64,000 bases of DNA, from positions 442,567-506,566 of the forward strand of contig NZ_MRDL01000015.1 of the NCBI RefSeq assembly GCF_002008365.1. Direction: 5' to 3'. The notes beneath the pieces were generated by a model. The model was not told the DNA's origin, did not search any database, and saw only the letters and a list, made by a program, of their open reading frames with translations. This DNA comes from Rhizobium leguminosarum bv. viciae USDA 2370. GTDB lineage: Bacteria > Pseudomonadota > Alphaproteobacteria > Rhizobiales > Rhizobiaceae. The translations under genes were made by a program, and so were the position numbers. Positions 29,337-41,058 of this stretch are shown here, piece by piece (position 1 is the first letter of the stretch; each line of letters starts with the position of its first letter).

Positions 29337-29902
29337 TGGCCAGGGATCGCAAGCTGAGCGCGGATGAGAGGATCCTCTGGGGCAAGGTTGCCCGCAGCAC
29401 GCGGCCGATGCCCGGCAAGGCGGGGGCGTTGACCGAACTTGATGCTTTTCTTGCCGAAGCCGAAGCTGCGGCTGAACGGGAACAGGAAAAGCAGACGCCC
29501 GTCACACTCATGCCGCCGCAGCCGACAGCCCCGTCAACGGCGAAGCCATCGGCCGGGGTGCATCATCCGCTGGAAAAGCCGGTCAAGCGTAAGATCGCCA
29601 AGGGCCGGCTGGCGCTCGAAGCGCGGATCGACCTGCACGGGCTGGTGCAGAGCCAGGCTCATGCCATCCTTCTCGATTTCCTGATCCGCGCCCACGAGCG
29701 CGGCATGCGCCACGTGCTCGTGATCACGGGCAAGGGCAGCTCGATGGGCAGCGAGGGCGCGCTGAAGCGGGCCGTGCCGCTTTGGTTCTCGAAGCCCGAA
29801 TTTCGCTACCTGATCTCCTCCTATGAGCCGGCCGCACAGCACCATGGCGGTGAGGGCGCGCTCTACATTCGCCTGTCGCGCCGGCATGGGGAGAGGCCAT
29901 GA
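29336..29902 (+). CDS. Smr/MutS2-like domain protein
   Basis: A 188-aa protein with a proline-rich, charged N-terminal region and a C-terminal Smr domain (RIDLHGLVQSQAHAILLDFLIRAHERGMRHVLVITGKGS, then VPLWFSKPEFRYLISSYEPAAQHHGGEGALYIRL). Smr domains are often nickase-type endonucleases; whether this stand-alone version cleaves nucleic acid is not known. TGATG overlap with mltA and ATGA overlap with the next gene imply a single operon. Confidence 0.88.
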   Translation: MARDRKLSADERILWGKVARSTRPMPGKAGALTELDAFLAEAEAAAEREQEKQTPVTLMPPQPTAPSTAKPSAGVHHPLEKPVKRKIAKGRLALEARIDLHGLVQSQAHAILLDFLIRAHERGMRHVLVITGKGSSMGSEGALKRAVPLWFSKPEFRYLISSYEPAAQHHGGEGALYIRLSRRHGERP

Positions 29903-30276
29903 CACCCTTCGGAGAGGCGGTTCGCAGGCTACGGGCGCGCAAGGGCGTCTCGCAGAAGGAGATGGCGGAAGCCCTGAATGTCTCTCCCGCCTATCTCTCG
30001 GCGCTCGAACATGGAAAGCGTGGTTTGCCGACCTTCGATCTGCTGCAGCGCATCGCCGGCTATTTCAACATCATCTGGGATGAGGCCGAGGAACTGTTCC
30101 TGCTCGCCCGCTCGTCCGACCCGCGCGTCGTGATCGACACCTCCGGCCTGCCCCCCGAATATACCGAATTTGCCAACCGGCTGGCCCGGCAGATTCGCAA
30201 CCTTGACAGTGCAGAGATAGGCCGGCTATCGGCTCTTCTCGAAAATGGCGGCAAAGGCGACGGAAAAGCGTCATAA
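29899..30276 (+). CDS. XRE-family helix-turn-helix regulator
   Basis: A 125-aa protein with an N-terminal Cro/C1-type DNA-binding domain (FGEAVRRLRARKGVSQKEMAEALNVSPAYLSALEHGKRGLPTFDLLQRIAGYFNI) followed by a short helical C-terminal part. Targets are unknown. ATG at 29899 overlaps the smr stop. It sits 135 bases before gyrB and may or may not be co-transcribed with it. Confidence 0.88.
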   Translation: MTPFGEAVRRLRARKGVSQKEMAEALNVSPAYLSALEHGKRGLPTFDLLQRIAGYFNIIWDEAEELFLLARSSDPRVVIDTSGLPPEYTEFANRLARQIRNLDSAEIGRLSALLENGGKGDGKAS

Positions 30277-32847
<2,571 letters not shown>

Positions 32848-32864
32848 TTGATATGTCGAAAGTA

Positions 32865-32895
32865 AAAGCCCCGCCGTCCCTGGACGCGGGGCTTT
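32865..32895. terminator. Terminator between gyrB and the nitroreductase gene
   Basis: AAAGCCCCGC (32865-32874) pairs with GCGGGGCTTT (32886-32895); a T-rich end follows on the plus strand. Confidence 0.8.
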
Positions 32896-32910
32896 CGTTT
32901 GCCTAAGGGC

Positions 32911-33507
32911 TCAATTCGCGACGAAGCGGCCGTTGAAGGCGACCTCGGAGAGCGGCTTGCGTTGGCTGGGGAATTCGCGCGCCTGATTGCGTTCGGAAAG
33001 AACGCTCTTGTCGGCCAGGCGGCCGACAGCGACTCCTGCTTCGACCCGGTATCCCTCGGGAATGGCGAAAGCCTGCCTGATCTCATCATGCTTGATGCCG
33101 CCCATGCCATGGGCATAAAAGCCGGAGAGGCGCGCCTGGATCGCCAGATGCCCCCATGCCGCGCCGGCATCGAAGGAATGGGTGTAGCTCGGCTTTTCCT
33201 CGGCTGAGCCGGCAGCCCCGGTGAAGGCGCGCGACACGACGAAGATCAGCGCCGATGCATTCCGGGCCCCCTGGTTGGAATCGTTGAGCAAGGCGACAAA
33301 TTTCTCCCAATGCTCCGAACCCTTGAGGCCATAAATGAAGCGCCAGGGCTGGTGGTTGGCCGAGGACGGCGCCCAATGGGCGGCGTCGAGCAGACCGAGC
33401 AGCTGCGTTTCCTCGATGATTTCGCCGGTGAAGGCGCGCGGCGACCAGCGGTCGAGAAACATCGGATCGACCGGATATTCGGATTCGCGGTGATTGCTCT
33501 TCGTCAT
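32911..33507 (-). CDS. Nitroreductase-family flavoprotein
   Basis: A 198-aa FMN-dependent oxidoreductase of the nitroreductase family: MFLDRWSPRAF at the start, LLDAAHWAPSSANHQPWRFIYG (FMN binding), then AAWGHLAIQARLSGFYAHGMGG and FAIPEGYRVEAGVAVGR. Physiological substrate is unknown. It lies between the gyrB terminator and the DUF2218 gene on the same strand, with a 47-base gap. Confidence 0.9.
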   Translation of the reverse strand: MTKSNHRESEYPVDPMFLDRWSPRAFTGEIIEETQLLGLLDAAHWAPSSANHQPWRFIYGLKGSEHWEKFVALLNDSNQGARNASALIFVVSRAFTGAAGSAEEKPSYTHSFDAGAAWGHLAIQARLSGFYAHGMGGIKHDEIRQAFAIPEGYRVEAGVAVGRLADKSVLSERNQAREFPSQRKPLSEVAFNGRFVAN

Positions 33508-33554
33508 GCTTGTTCCAGGGTTTGGGGCAGGAAAATTTGGATCGTGGGCTGGGC

Positions 33555-33839
33555 TTAGTCCGTCCAGACGATGTCGAGATCTTCGCGGAAGGCGAAGCGC
33601 TTCAGATGATCGTCGATGACGTGCTGCATCCTTCCCTGTTGCGAGGGATCGGCGACGGAAAGCGTCATGGTCAGAGCCACGTCTTCGGCCACAAACGTCA
33701 CCTCGGCCGTATCGCTGAACGGCACGCGCCCCTTCAGAGGATCAAAATCGACGCTGAACTTGTGGCTCCAGTGTTTGCAGAGCTGCTGCAGGTAGCGGCT
33801 TGCATGTTCGGTCCGCACGATGGCCTTCGAGAGATGCAT
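33555..33839 (-). CDS. DUF2218 protein
   Basis: A 94-aa protein starting MHLSKAIVRTEHASRYLQQLCKHWSHKF, the DUF2218 signature (RT..ASRYL.QL..HW.HKF). Function is unknown; family members are often beside siderophore or stress genes. ATG at 33839 has a GGAG site. The frame remains open to 33962, but the extra part is read through a mosaic repeat and is not native protein. Confidence 0.78.
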   Translation of the reverse strand: MHLSKAIVRTEHASRYLQQLCKHWSHKFSVDFDPLKGRVPFSDTAEVTFVAEDVALTMTLSVADPSQQGRMQHVIDDHLKRFAFREDLDIVWTD

Positions 33840-33861
33840 TTCGAACTCCACGTCATCTTGA

Positions 33862-33969
33862 CTAAAGCATGTCGCGCAAAAGTGTGCAGCGGTTTTGCGA
33901 TAACGACATGCGGCGAAATAAAAAACTAACAAGCGAGGAGCGAAGCTGAGAGATTGCGACACGCTTTAG
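33862..33969. repeat. RIME1-like intergenic mosaic repeat, copy A
   Basis: A 108-bp element bounded by inverted ends (CTAAAGCATGTCGC and GCGACACGCTTTAG). It contains an inner block GTGTGCAGCGGTTTTG and a second ACGACATGCG arm. It is highly similar to the element at 41914-42023 and lies between the divergent DUF2218 and glutathionyl-hydroquinone reductase genes. Confidence 0.85.
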
Positions 33970-34113
33970 CGCAGTCATATTTCCTGCTTCACCGGCTTGG
34001 CAAGCGCAGCATCGTCGCAGTTTGGGTGTACAGACTGTCTTCATAAAAGCGGCCTCACGCCGGCGTCGAAGCAGGATAATGAACCGTTTTAGTCAATTGA
34101 TCGGGGAGTACCC

Positions 34114-35073
34114 ATGCTGGTGAACGGAAAGTGGACGGAAGACTGGCAGCCTGTTCAGGCTAAGGACGAGAAGGGCGGCTTTCTCCGTCAGACCTCGAGT
34201 TTCCGCAATTGGGTAACTCCGGATGGCAGCGCCGGGCCGACGGGCGAAGCTGGCTTCGAAGCCAGCGCCGGCCGTTACCATCTCTATGTCGCCTATATCT
34301 GCCCCTGGGCCTCGCGCACCCTGATCGGCCGCAAGCTCAAGGGCCTGGAAGATGTCATCTCCGTCTCGGTCGCTGAACCGCTGCTGGGCAAGCAGGGCTG
34401 GCGCTTCGGTGATTATCCTGGCGCGACGGAGGATCACGTCAACGGCGTAACCTATATGCATGAAATCTATACCAGGGCGGCGCCGGATTTCACCGGCCGG
34501 GCCACCGTGCCGGTTCTCTGGGACAAGCAGAGAAACACCATCGTCAACAATGAATCCGCCGATATCCTGCGCATGCTGAACGGCGGCTTTGGCGCCCTGG
34601 CAAAAAATCCGATCGATCTTTACCCGGCGGAGAGGCGCACCGAGATCGATGCGTTCAACGACCGCATCTATCCCGATCTCAACAACGGCGTCTACCGCGC
34701 CGGTTTCGCCACCACGCAGGTCGCCTACGAAGAAGCCTTTGCCGATGTCTTTTCCTGCCTCGACTGGGTCGAGCAGCAGTTCGAGGACCGGTCTTTTCTC
34801 TTCGCCGATCATCCCACCGAGAGCGATATCCGGCTTTTCGTGACGTTGGTGCGCTTCGACGTCGCCTATCACGGCATCTTCAAATGCAATCTGCGCCGGC
34901 TTTCCGACTATGCCAAGCTGCGCGCCTTCTGCCGCCGCATGCTGGATTGGCCGGGCATCGCCGAAACGGTGAACCTCGATCACATCAAGCGCGGCTACTA
35001 TTCGATCGAAAGCCTCAATCCGACGAAGATCGTTCCCGTCGGCCCTGATCTGGCGGAAATTTTTAGAGCTTGA
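34114..35073 (+). CDS. Glutathionyl-hydroquinone reductase (Xi-class GST, YqjG/EcfG type)
   Basis: Removes glutathione from glutathionyl-hydroquinones, a detoxification step. The 319-aa protein is full length and has the signature YICPWASRTLIGRKLKGL with the catalytic cysteine at residue 63, TVPVLWDKQRNTIVNNESADILRML, and the C-terminal GST domain ending in RGYY, with the conserved RFD (VTLVRFDVAYHGIFKCNLRRL). Start ATG at 34114 has GGGGAG upstream. A natural substrate is not indicated by neighbours. Confidence 0.92.
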   Translation: MLVNGKWTEDWQPVQAKDEKGGFLRQTSSFRNWVTPDGSAGPTGEAGFEASAGRYHLYVAYICPWASRTLIGRKLKGLEDVISVSVAEPLLGKQGWRFGDYPGATEDHVNGVTYMHEIYTRAAPDFTGRATVPVLWDKQRNTIVNNESADILRMLNGGFGALAKNPIDLYPAERRTEIDAFNDRIYPDLNNGVYRAGFATTQVAYEEAFADVFSCLDWVEQQFEDRSFLFADHPTESDIRLFVTLVRFDVAYHGIFKCNLRRLSDYAKLRAFCRRMLDWPGIAETVNLDHIKRGYYSIESLNPTKIVPVGPDLAEIFRA

Positions 35074-35215
35074 TGCCGAAAGATACGGGCGGTTTTCGGC
35101 AGAAAATCACCCAAATCGCGGAAAGCCGTACCGCTTCCCGGCAAAGCCGTAATGACACCGATGAATAATTCGTTCATAGGTGGTTGCAAATCCGTTTTCG
35201 ATGAGGAGGAATTCC

Positions 35216-36058
35216 ATGAAGCTGATGCGTGTTGGCGAAGCAGGCGGTGAAAAACCCGCACTTCTCGATGCCGATGGCAAGATCCGCGATCTCTCCGGTC
35301 ATGTCGCTGATATCGGCGGCGAAGCGATCACACCGGCAGGCCTTGCAAAGATAGCGGCCATCGATCCGAAGAGCCTTCCGGAAATCGCGCCCGGCCGCAT
35401 TGGCGCCTGCGTCGCGGGCACTGGCAAGTTCATCTGCATCGGCTTGAATTATTCGGATCACGCTGCCGAAACCGGTGCGACCGTGCCGCCCGAGCCGATC
35501 ATCTTCATGAAAGCAACATCCGCAATCGTTGGACCGAACGACAATGTCATCATTCCCCGCGGTTCGGAAAAGACCGATTGGGAAGTCGAGCTCGGCGTCG
35601 TCATCGGCAAAACCGCCAAATATGTGACAGAAGCCGAAGCGCTGGATTATGTCGCCGGTTATTGCGTCTCCAATGACGTTTCCGAGCGCGCTTTCCAGAC
35701 CGAGCGGTCCGGTCAATGGACCAAGGGCAAATCCTGCGACACCTTTGGCCCGATCGGCCCCTGGCTCGTGACCAAGGATGAAATTCCGGAACCGCAGAAC
35801 CTCGGCATGTGGCTGACGGTCAACGGCCAGAAGATGCAGAACGGCTCATCGAAGACGATGGTTTACGGGGTTGCGTTCCTCGTCTCCTATCTTAGCCAGT
35901 TCATGTCGCTGCATGCCGGTGACGTGATCTCGACCGGCACGCCTCCGGGCGTCGGCATGGGCCTCAAGCCGCCGCGTTATCTCAAGGCGGGAGACGTGGT
36001 CGAACTCAGCATCGAAGGTCTCGGCACGCAGAAGCAGACCTTCGTAGCGGATCGTTAA
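35216..36058 (+). CDS. Fumarylacetoacetate hydrolase-family protein
   Basis: A 280-aa member of the FAH superfamily (ureidoglycolate lyase / acylpyruvate hydrolase-like). It has FICIGLNYSDHAAETG, EPIIFMKATSAIVGPND, the metal-binding ELGVVIGKTAKYV and ISTGTPPGVGMGLKPPRYLKAGDVVEL. The exact substrate within the family cannot be assigned. ATG at 35216 has an AGGAGGA site. It follows the GST gene by 142 bases and ends at a hairpin. Confidence 0.87.
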   Translation: MKLMRVGEAGGEKPALLDADGKIRDLSGHVADIGGEAITPAGLAKIAAIDPKSLPEIAPGRIGACVAGTGKFICIGLNYSDHAAETGATVPPEPIIFMKATSAIVGPNDNVIIPRGSEKTDWEVELGVVIGKTAKYVTEAEALDYVAGYCVSNDVSERAFQTERSGQWTKGKSCDTFGPIGPWLVTKDEIPEPQNLGMWLTVNGQKMQNGSSKTMVYGVAFLVSYLSQFMSLHAGDVISTGTPPGVGMGLKPPRYLKAGDVVELSIEGLGTQKQTFVADR

Positions 36059-36101
36059 CGACGCTTCTTGCTGAGAAACTTAAGTTTTCAGCTCGATTAT
36101 G

Positions 36102-36126
36102 ATGCCGGAGGTCAATTCTCCGGCAT
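36102..36126. terminator. Terminator after the FAH-family gene
   Basis: ATGCCGGAG (36102-36110) pairs with CTCCGGCAT (36118-36126), followed by TTCTTG. Confidence 0.65.
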
Positions 36127-36262
36127 TTCTTGTGTGGGTTTGGTTCGTCCATGTTGCTGTGCAACAGAAACCTGTTAGTCTGCGTTACGTGCCCGCATTA
36201 CGGAAAGACTCGATGCCTCTCAATCAGCGTCATCTTTTCGATAGAGAAAGGTGGCGCCTTCC

Positions 36263-37540
36263 ATGTTTTATCAGCTTTATGAATTGAACCATGCCGCCAT
36301 GGCGCCGTTTCGCGCCGCGGCCGATATCATGCGATTTGCCTATGCCAATCCGCTGAACCCGTTCTCCCATACGCCGTTCGGCCGGACGATGGCGGCAAGC
36401 CTCGAAATGTTCGAACGCACGACACGACGCTACGGGAAGCCGGAATTCGGACTGAAGCAGACGACGATTGGTGACCGGACGGTGTCCGTCCGCGAAGAGG
36501 TCGTCTGGTCGCGACCCTTCTGCAATCTCCTGCATTTCGCGCGCAGTGTTCCCGCCGCGCGCGGCAATGATCCGCGCATCCTGATCGTCGCGCCGATGTC
36601 CGGCCACTATGCCACGCTGCTGCGCGGCACGGTCGAGGCGCTGCTGCCGAGTGCGGATATCTACATCACCGACTGGATCGACGCCCGCATGGTGCCGATG
36701 ACGGAAGGCACGTTCGATTTCGACGATTACGTCGACTATGTCATCGAGATGCTGCATTTCCTCGGTCACGACACGCATGTCATCGCCGTCTGTCAGCCTT
36801 CTGTTCCGGTGCTCGCAGCCGCTGCGGTGATGGAAGAAGCCAGGGATCCGCTTTCGCCGGCGTCGATGACGCTGATGGGCGGCCCGATCGACACGCGCAT
36901 CAACCCGACGGCAGTCAACAAGCTCGCCCAGGAGCGATCGCTGCAGTGGTTCTCCGACAATGTCATCATGAACGTGCCCTGGCCGCAGCCGGGCTTCATG
37001 CGCCCGGTCTATCCGGGATTCCTGCAGCTCTCGGGCTTCATGTCGATGAATCTTGATCGCCACCTCGTCGCGCACAAGGAATTCTTCATGCATCTCGTGA
37101 AGAACGACGGCGAGCCGGAAAGACATCGCGATTTCTACGACGAATATCTCGCCGTTATGGATTTGACCGCCGAATTCTATCTGCAGACGGTGGAGGAGGT
37201 CTTCATCAAGCATTCACTGCCGAAGGGCGAACTGATGCATCGCGGCAAACGCGTTGATCCGGCGGCAATTCGCAATGTGGCGCTTCTGACCGTCGAAGGT
37301 GAGAATGACGATATCTCCGGGGTCGGTCAGACAAAGGCGGCTCAGACCATCTGCGTGAACATTCCCGAAGATATGCGCATGCACTACCTTCAGCCGGATG
37401 TCGGCCATTATGGTGTTTTCAATGGTTCGCGTTTCCGCCGCGAGATCGCGCCGCGCATCATCGATTTCGTCCGCCAGCATTCGCGTTCTGCCATTAAGCC
37501 TCCGGTCCCGCGTGTCATCAAGGGCGGCCGGGCGGGCTGA
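36263..37540 (+). CDS. phaZ: Intracellular polyhydroxyalkanoate depolymerase
   Basis: Mobilises stored polyhydroxybutyrate granules. The 425-aa protein belongs to the PhaZ/esterase_PHB family: MFYQLYELNHAAMAPFRAAADIMRF at the start, ILIVAPMSGHYATLLRGTVEALL, the nucleophile elbow VIAVCQPSVPVLAAAA with Cys177 in place of serine, an Asp in VEGENDDISGVGQTKAA and the histidine in PDVGHYGVFNGSRFRREIAP. ATG at 36263 follows AAAGGTGG; GTG at 36251 is less well supported. Confidence 0.92.
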   Translation: MFYQLYELNHAAMAPFRAAADIMRFAYANPLNPFSHTPFGRTMAASLEMFERTTRRYGKPEFGLKQTTIGDRTVSVREEVVWSRPFCNLLHFARSVPAARGNDPRILIVAPMSGHYATLLRGTVEALLPSADIYITDWIDARMVPMTEGTFDFDDYVDYVIEMLHFLGHDTHVIAVCQPSVPVLAAAAVMEEARDPLSPASMTLMGGPIDTRINPTAVNKLAQERSLQWFSDNVIMNVPWPQPGFMRPVYPGFLQLSGFMSMNLDRHLVAHKEFFMHLVKNDGEPERHRDFYDEYLAVMDLTAEFYLQTVEEVFIKHSLPKGELMHRGKRVDPAAIRNVALLTVEGENDDISGVGQTKAAQTICVNIPEDMRMHYLQPDVGHYGVFNGSRFRREIAPRIIDFVRQHSRSAIKPPVPRVIKGGRAG

Positions 37541-37685
37541 ATCAGGGATAGCTGAATTAGCAAAACGGATTCAAGGCCTTGTCCGATTTCGCGGGCAATC
37601 GTCTTGAAGGCGGTTATTGCGGTAACCACATCGATTTCAGCGTTCGGTATTCTGCCGGGCGCGGAAAGCGAGGGATACCCGCACG

Positions 37686-38120
37686 ATGAACCAGTCAGCA
37701 TTGCTTCGACCGGATTGGACTCCGGCTACCATTGCCCTGATGATTCTCGGCTTCATGGTTTTCTGGCCTCTGGGTCTTGCCATGCTTGCCTACATCATCT
37801 TCGGCGACCGTCTCCGCGGCTTCAAGCGTGACGTCAACCAGGCGACCGATGGCTTCTTTGCCTCCTGCCGCCGCCCGCATGGTCGTCACCGCCCGCATTT
37901 TTCGACCGGCAACGTCGCCTTTGACGACTGGCGCAAGGCCGAACTCGACCGGATGGAGGAAGAGCGCCGTAAGCTTGACGAAATGCGCGAGGAATTCGAC
38001 TCCTATCTGCGCGAGCTCCGTCGCGCCAAGGATCAGGAAGAGTTCGACCGCTTCATGCGCGACCGCAGGAACGCCAAGCGCGATGATAACGGCCCGGTCG
38101 CTGAATACCAGACGCCGTAA
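37686..38120 (+). CDS. DUF2852 protein
   Basis: A 144-aa protein with one N-terminal membrane helix (TIALMILGFMVFWPLGLAMLAYIIFGDRL), a histidine/arginine-rich middle and a charged helical C-terminus (ELDRMEEERRKLDEMREEFDSYLRELRRAKDQEEFDRFMRDRR) likely to form a coiled coil, the DUF2852 layout. Function unknown. It is monocistronic, ending at a strong terminator. Confidence 0.82.
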   Translation: MNQSALLRPDWTPATIALMILGFMVFWPLGLAMLAYIIFGDRLRGFKRDVNQATDGFFASCRRPHGRHRPHFSTGNVAFDDWRKAELDRMEEERRKLDEMREEFDSYLRELRRAKDQEEFDRFMRDRRNAKRDDNGPVAEYQTP

Positions 38121-38142
38121 ACACCTGAACGATGAATTGATG

Positions 38143-38168
38143 ACCGGCATCTCGCGATGCCGGTTTTT
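38143..38168 (+). terminator. Intrinsic terminator after the DUF2852 gene
   Basis: ACCGGCATC (38143-38151), loop TCGC, GATGCCGGT (38156-38164), then TTTT. Confidence 0.85.
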
Positions 38169-38227
38169 CCATGTCCGCCTGTCCGGCGATCATTTAGATT
38201 TGCCGGCGAATCGTATAGAAAACACGC

Positions 38228-38986
38228 ATGTTCTCGCTTCTGAAAACAAGGTCGAAGGCGCGAAAGCCGGCTCCGCCCGAAAAGCGGACGCTCGACGTCG
38301 CTGGCCGGCTCATGCCGCTGACGATCAAGCAGCATGACCGGGCGACACGCATCACGCTGCGCATCGAACCGGGTGGCCGCGCCTTGAAGATGACGGTGCC
38401 GAAAGGCCTTGCGGCGCGTGAGGTCAATGCCTTCCTCGATCGTCACCAGGGTTGGCTCCTCACCAAGCTTGCGAAGTTTTCGACCGATGCCGGCCTGCGT
38501 GACGGCGCCGAGATCCTTGTTCGCGGCGTTTCCCATCGCATCCAGCATAGCGGCAGCTTGCGCGGGCTGACCGAGGCGGTGTCCATAGATGGCAGGGCGG
38601 TGCTGCGCGTCAGCGGCATGCCGGAACATGTCGGACGGCGCATTGCGGCCTTTCTCAAGAAGGAGGCGCGCGCCGATCTCGCAAGACTGGCGACGATGCA
38701 TGCCGCAACGATCCGGGCGCCGATCCGCTCGATCTCGATGAAGGATACCCGCAGCCGGTGGGGCTCGTGCTCGTCGGAAGGAAATCTGAGCTTTTCCTGG
38801 CGTATCGTCATGGCGCCACCTTCGGTGATCGATTATCTCGCCGCCCATGAGGTCGCCCATCTCAAGGAAATGAACCACGGCCCGCACTTCTGGGCCCTCT
38901 GCCGTAAGCTTTGCCCCGGTATGGAGGAGGCGAAGTCCTGGCTCAAACGGCATGGAAGCCAGTTGCATGCCATCGATTTCGACTAG
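38228..38986 (+). CDS. M48/YgjP-type metallopeptidase (DUF45)
   Basis: A 252-aa cytosolic protein of the YgjP/DUF45 metallopeptidase family. The zinc motif HEVAH is in IDYLAAHEVAHLKEMNHGPHFW, with the downstream H of NHGPHFW as third ligand; DTRSRWGSCSSEGNLSFSWRIV is the adjoining conserved block. Physiological substrate unknown. The gene is followed directly by a mosaic repeat that begins at its stop codon. Confidence 0.88.
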   Translation: MFSLLKTRSKARKPAPPEKRTLDVAGRLMPLTIKQHDRATRITLRIEPGGRALKMTVPKGLAAREVNAFLDRHQGWLLTKLAKFSTDAGLRDGAEILVRGVSHRIQHSGSLRGLTEAVSIDGRAVLRVSGMPEHVGRRIAAFLKKEARADLARLATMHAATIRAPIRSISMKDTRSRWGSCSSEGNLSFSWRIVMAPPSVIDYLAAHEVAHLKEMNHGPHFWALCRKLCPGMEEAKSWLKRHGSQLHAIDFD

Positions 38987-39088
38987 CGCATAACCCGAAA
39001 ATCGGAATCGATTTTTCGGAAAGGATTATGCGCAGATTTAGAGTGATAGAACGTCCCTTGCGCGTCGTTTGGACGCGCGGCGCTCTAG
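38986..39088. repeat. RIME2-like intergenic mosaic repeat between the M48 gene and trpF
   Basis: Palindrome 38986-39033 (GCGCATAA...TTATGCGC around a TCGGAATCGATTTTTCGG core) plus palindrome 39040-39088 (AGAG...CTCT around GCGCGTC-gttt-GGACGCGC). This is the same two-part plan as 13307-13411. Confidence 0.8.
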
Positions 39089-39163
39089 CCGAGAGCCGCG
39101 CTAAATTCAGTGTCCGTCGCAAATTGGCTCGACTCTTTCCGCATTTCGTGTCACTTCGCTGCC

Positions 39164-39832
39164 ATGAGACCGGATATCAAGATCTGTGGCTTGAAGACGC
39201 CCGACGCAGTCGATCGCGCGCTGAAACGCGGCGCGACCCATATCGGTTTTATCTTCTTCGAAAAGAGCCCGCGCTATATCGAGCCGGACCTGGCGGCAAA
39301 GCTTGCCGAACCTGCGCGTGGCAAGGCGAAAATCGTCGCCGTCGTCGTCGATCCGACCAATGACGAACTCGACGAGATCGTGTCGTTGTTGAAGCCGGAT
39401 ATGCTGCAGCTTCACGGCAACGAGAGCCCCGAACATGTGCTGACCATAAAGGCGCTCTATGGTCTGCCCGTGATGAAGGCCTTTTCGGTCCGCACGGCAG
39501 ACGACCTGAAGCGCGTCGAGGCCTATATCGGCATCGCCGACCGTTTCCTCTTCGACGCCAAAGCGCCGAAGGGTTCGGAACTGCCCGGCGGCAACGGTAT
39601 TTCCTTCGATTGGAGCCTTCTCAGCTGGCTTGACGGCAACGTCGACTACATGCTTTCCGGCGGGCTGAACAAGGACAATGTCGCAGAAGCGCTTTTCATC
39701 ACCAAGGCACCGGGTATCGATGTCTCCTCGGGAGTCGAAACTGCGCCTGGCGTGAAGAGCGTCGCGAAGATCGATGAATTTTTTGACGCGGTCGAAAAGG
39801 CGAATGCGCCGATGATGGCCTCAGGGAGTTGA
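39164..39832 (+). CDS. trpF: Phosphoribosylanthranilate isomerase
   Basis: Third step of tryptophan synthesis. The 222-aa (beta/alpha)8 protein has [36 protein letters not shown] (catalytic Cys in KICG), [12 protein letters not shown] and the C-terminal phosphate site [12 protein letters not shown] with [19 protein letters not shown] at 39164 is chosen since the family begins just before KICG; the frame is open from 39110. It heads trpF-trpB-trpA; trpB starts three bases after its stop. Confidence 0.95.
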   Translation: MRPDIKICGLKTPDAVDRALKRGATHIGFIFFEKSPRYIEPDLAAKLAEPARGKAKIVAVVVDPTNDELDEIVSLLKPDMLQLHGNESPEHVLTIKALYGLPVMKAFSVRTADDLKRVEAYIGIADRFLFDAKAPKGSELPGGNGISFDWSLLSWLDGNVDYMLSGGLNKDNVAEALFITKAPGIDVSSGVETAPGVKSVAKIDEFFDAVEKANAPMMASGS

Positions 39833-39834
39833 GA

Positions 39835-41055
39835 GTGAACGAGACGCCTAAACCGAATTCCTTCCGTTCCGGCCCCGATGAAGACGGCCGTTTCGGCATT
39901 TATGGCGGTCGTTTCGTCGCCGAAACATTGATGCCGCTGATCCTTGATCTGCAGGACGAGTGGAACAGGGCAAAGAACGATCCGGCATTCCAGGCCGAAT
40001 TGAAGCATCTCGGCGCGCATTATATCGGCCGCCCGAGCCCGCTCTATTTCGCCGAGCGGCTGACGGCCGAACTCGGCGGCGCGAAGATCTATTTCAAGCG
40101 CGAGGAGCTGAACCATACCGGCTCGCACAAGATCAACAACTGCATCGGCCAGATCCTGCTCGCCAAGCGCATGGGCAAGACCCGCATCATCGCCGAAACC
40201 GGTGCCGGCCAGCACGGCGTCGCCTCCGCAACCGTTGCGGCCCGTTTCGGCCTTCCCTGCGTCGTTTATATGGGCGCCACCGACGTCGAGCGTCAGGCGC
40301 CGAACGTTTTCCGCATGAAGCTGCTCGGTGCGGAGGTCAAACCGGTCACGGCAGGCAGCGGCACGCTGAAGGACGCCATGAACGAGGCGCTTCGCGACTG
40401 GGTCACCAATGTCGAGGATACCTATTACCTGATCGGAACGGCAGCCGGTCCGCATCCCTATCCTGAGATGGTCCGCGATTTCCAGTCGGTGATCGGTATC
40501 GAAGCGAAAGAGCAGATGCTGGCAGCCGAAGGCCGCTTGCCGGATCTCGTCATCGCTGCGGTCGGCGGCGGCTCGAACGCCATCGGTATTTTCCATCCTT
40601 TCCTGGATGATCCCTCTGTGAAGATCGTCGGCGTCGAAGCCGGCGGCAAGGGTCTGCAGGGCGACGAACATTGCGCCTCGATCACCGCCGGTTCGCCAGG
40701 CGTGCTGCACGGCAACCGCACCTATCTGCTGCAGGATGGTGACGGTCAGATCAAGGAAGGCCATTCGATTTCGGCCGGTCTCGATTATCCCGGCATCGGC
40801 CCCGAACATTCCTGGCTGAACGATACCGGCCGCGTCGACTATGTGCCGATCATGGATCACGAAGCGCTCGAGGCTTTCCAGACCCTGACTCGCCTCGAAG
40901 GCATCATCCCGGCGCTCGAGCCCTCGCATGCCATTGCCGAGGTGATCAAACGCGCACCAATGATGGACAAGGACGAGATCATCCTGATGAACCTCTCCGG
41001 GCGAGGCGACAAGGATATCTTTACCGTCGGCAAGATTCTGGGAATGGGACTGTAA
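39835..41055 (+). CDS. trpB: Tryptophan synthase beta chain
   Basis: PLP enzyme that condenses indole and serine. The 406-aa protein has [19 protein letters not shown], the PLP lysine in [22 protein letters not shown], and the phosphate loop [14 protein letters not shown]. The start is GTG at 39835, preceded by AGGGAG. It lies three bases after trpF and is followed by trpA after three bases, so alpha and beta subunits are co-translated. Confidence 0.97.
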   Translation: MNETPKPNSFRSGPDEDGRFGIYGGRFVAETLMPLILDLQDEWNRAKNDPAFQAELKHLGAHYIGRPSPLYFAERLTAELGGAKIYFKREELNHTGSHKINNCIGQILLAKRMGKTRIIAETGAGQHGVASATVAARFGLPCVVYMGATDVERQAPNVFRMKLLGAEVKPVTAGSGTLKDAMNEALRDWVTNVEDTYYLIGTAAGPHPYPEMVRDFQSVIGIEAKEQMLAAEGRLPDLVIAAVGGGSNAIGIFHPFLDDPSVKIVGVEAGGKGLQGDEHCASITAGSPGVLHGNRTYLLQDGDGQIKEGHSISAGLDYPGIGPEHSWLNDTGRVDYVPIMDHEALEAFQTLTRLEGIIPALEPSHAIAEVIKRAPMMDKDEIILMNLSGRGDKDIFTVGKILGMGL

Positions 41056-41058
41056 GAC

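Noticed and set aside
33840..33962. N-terminal extension of the DUF2218 protein
   Set aside because: The extra residues are translated from the RIME1-like repeat, as shown by the near-identical peptide read from the other copy.
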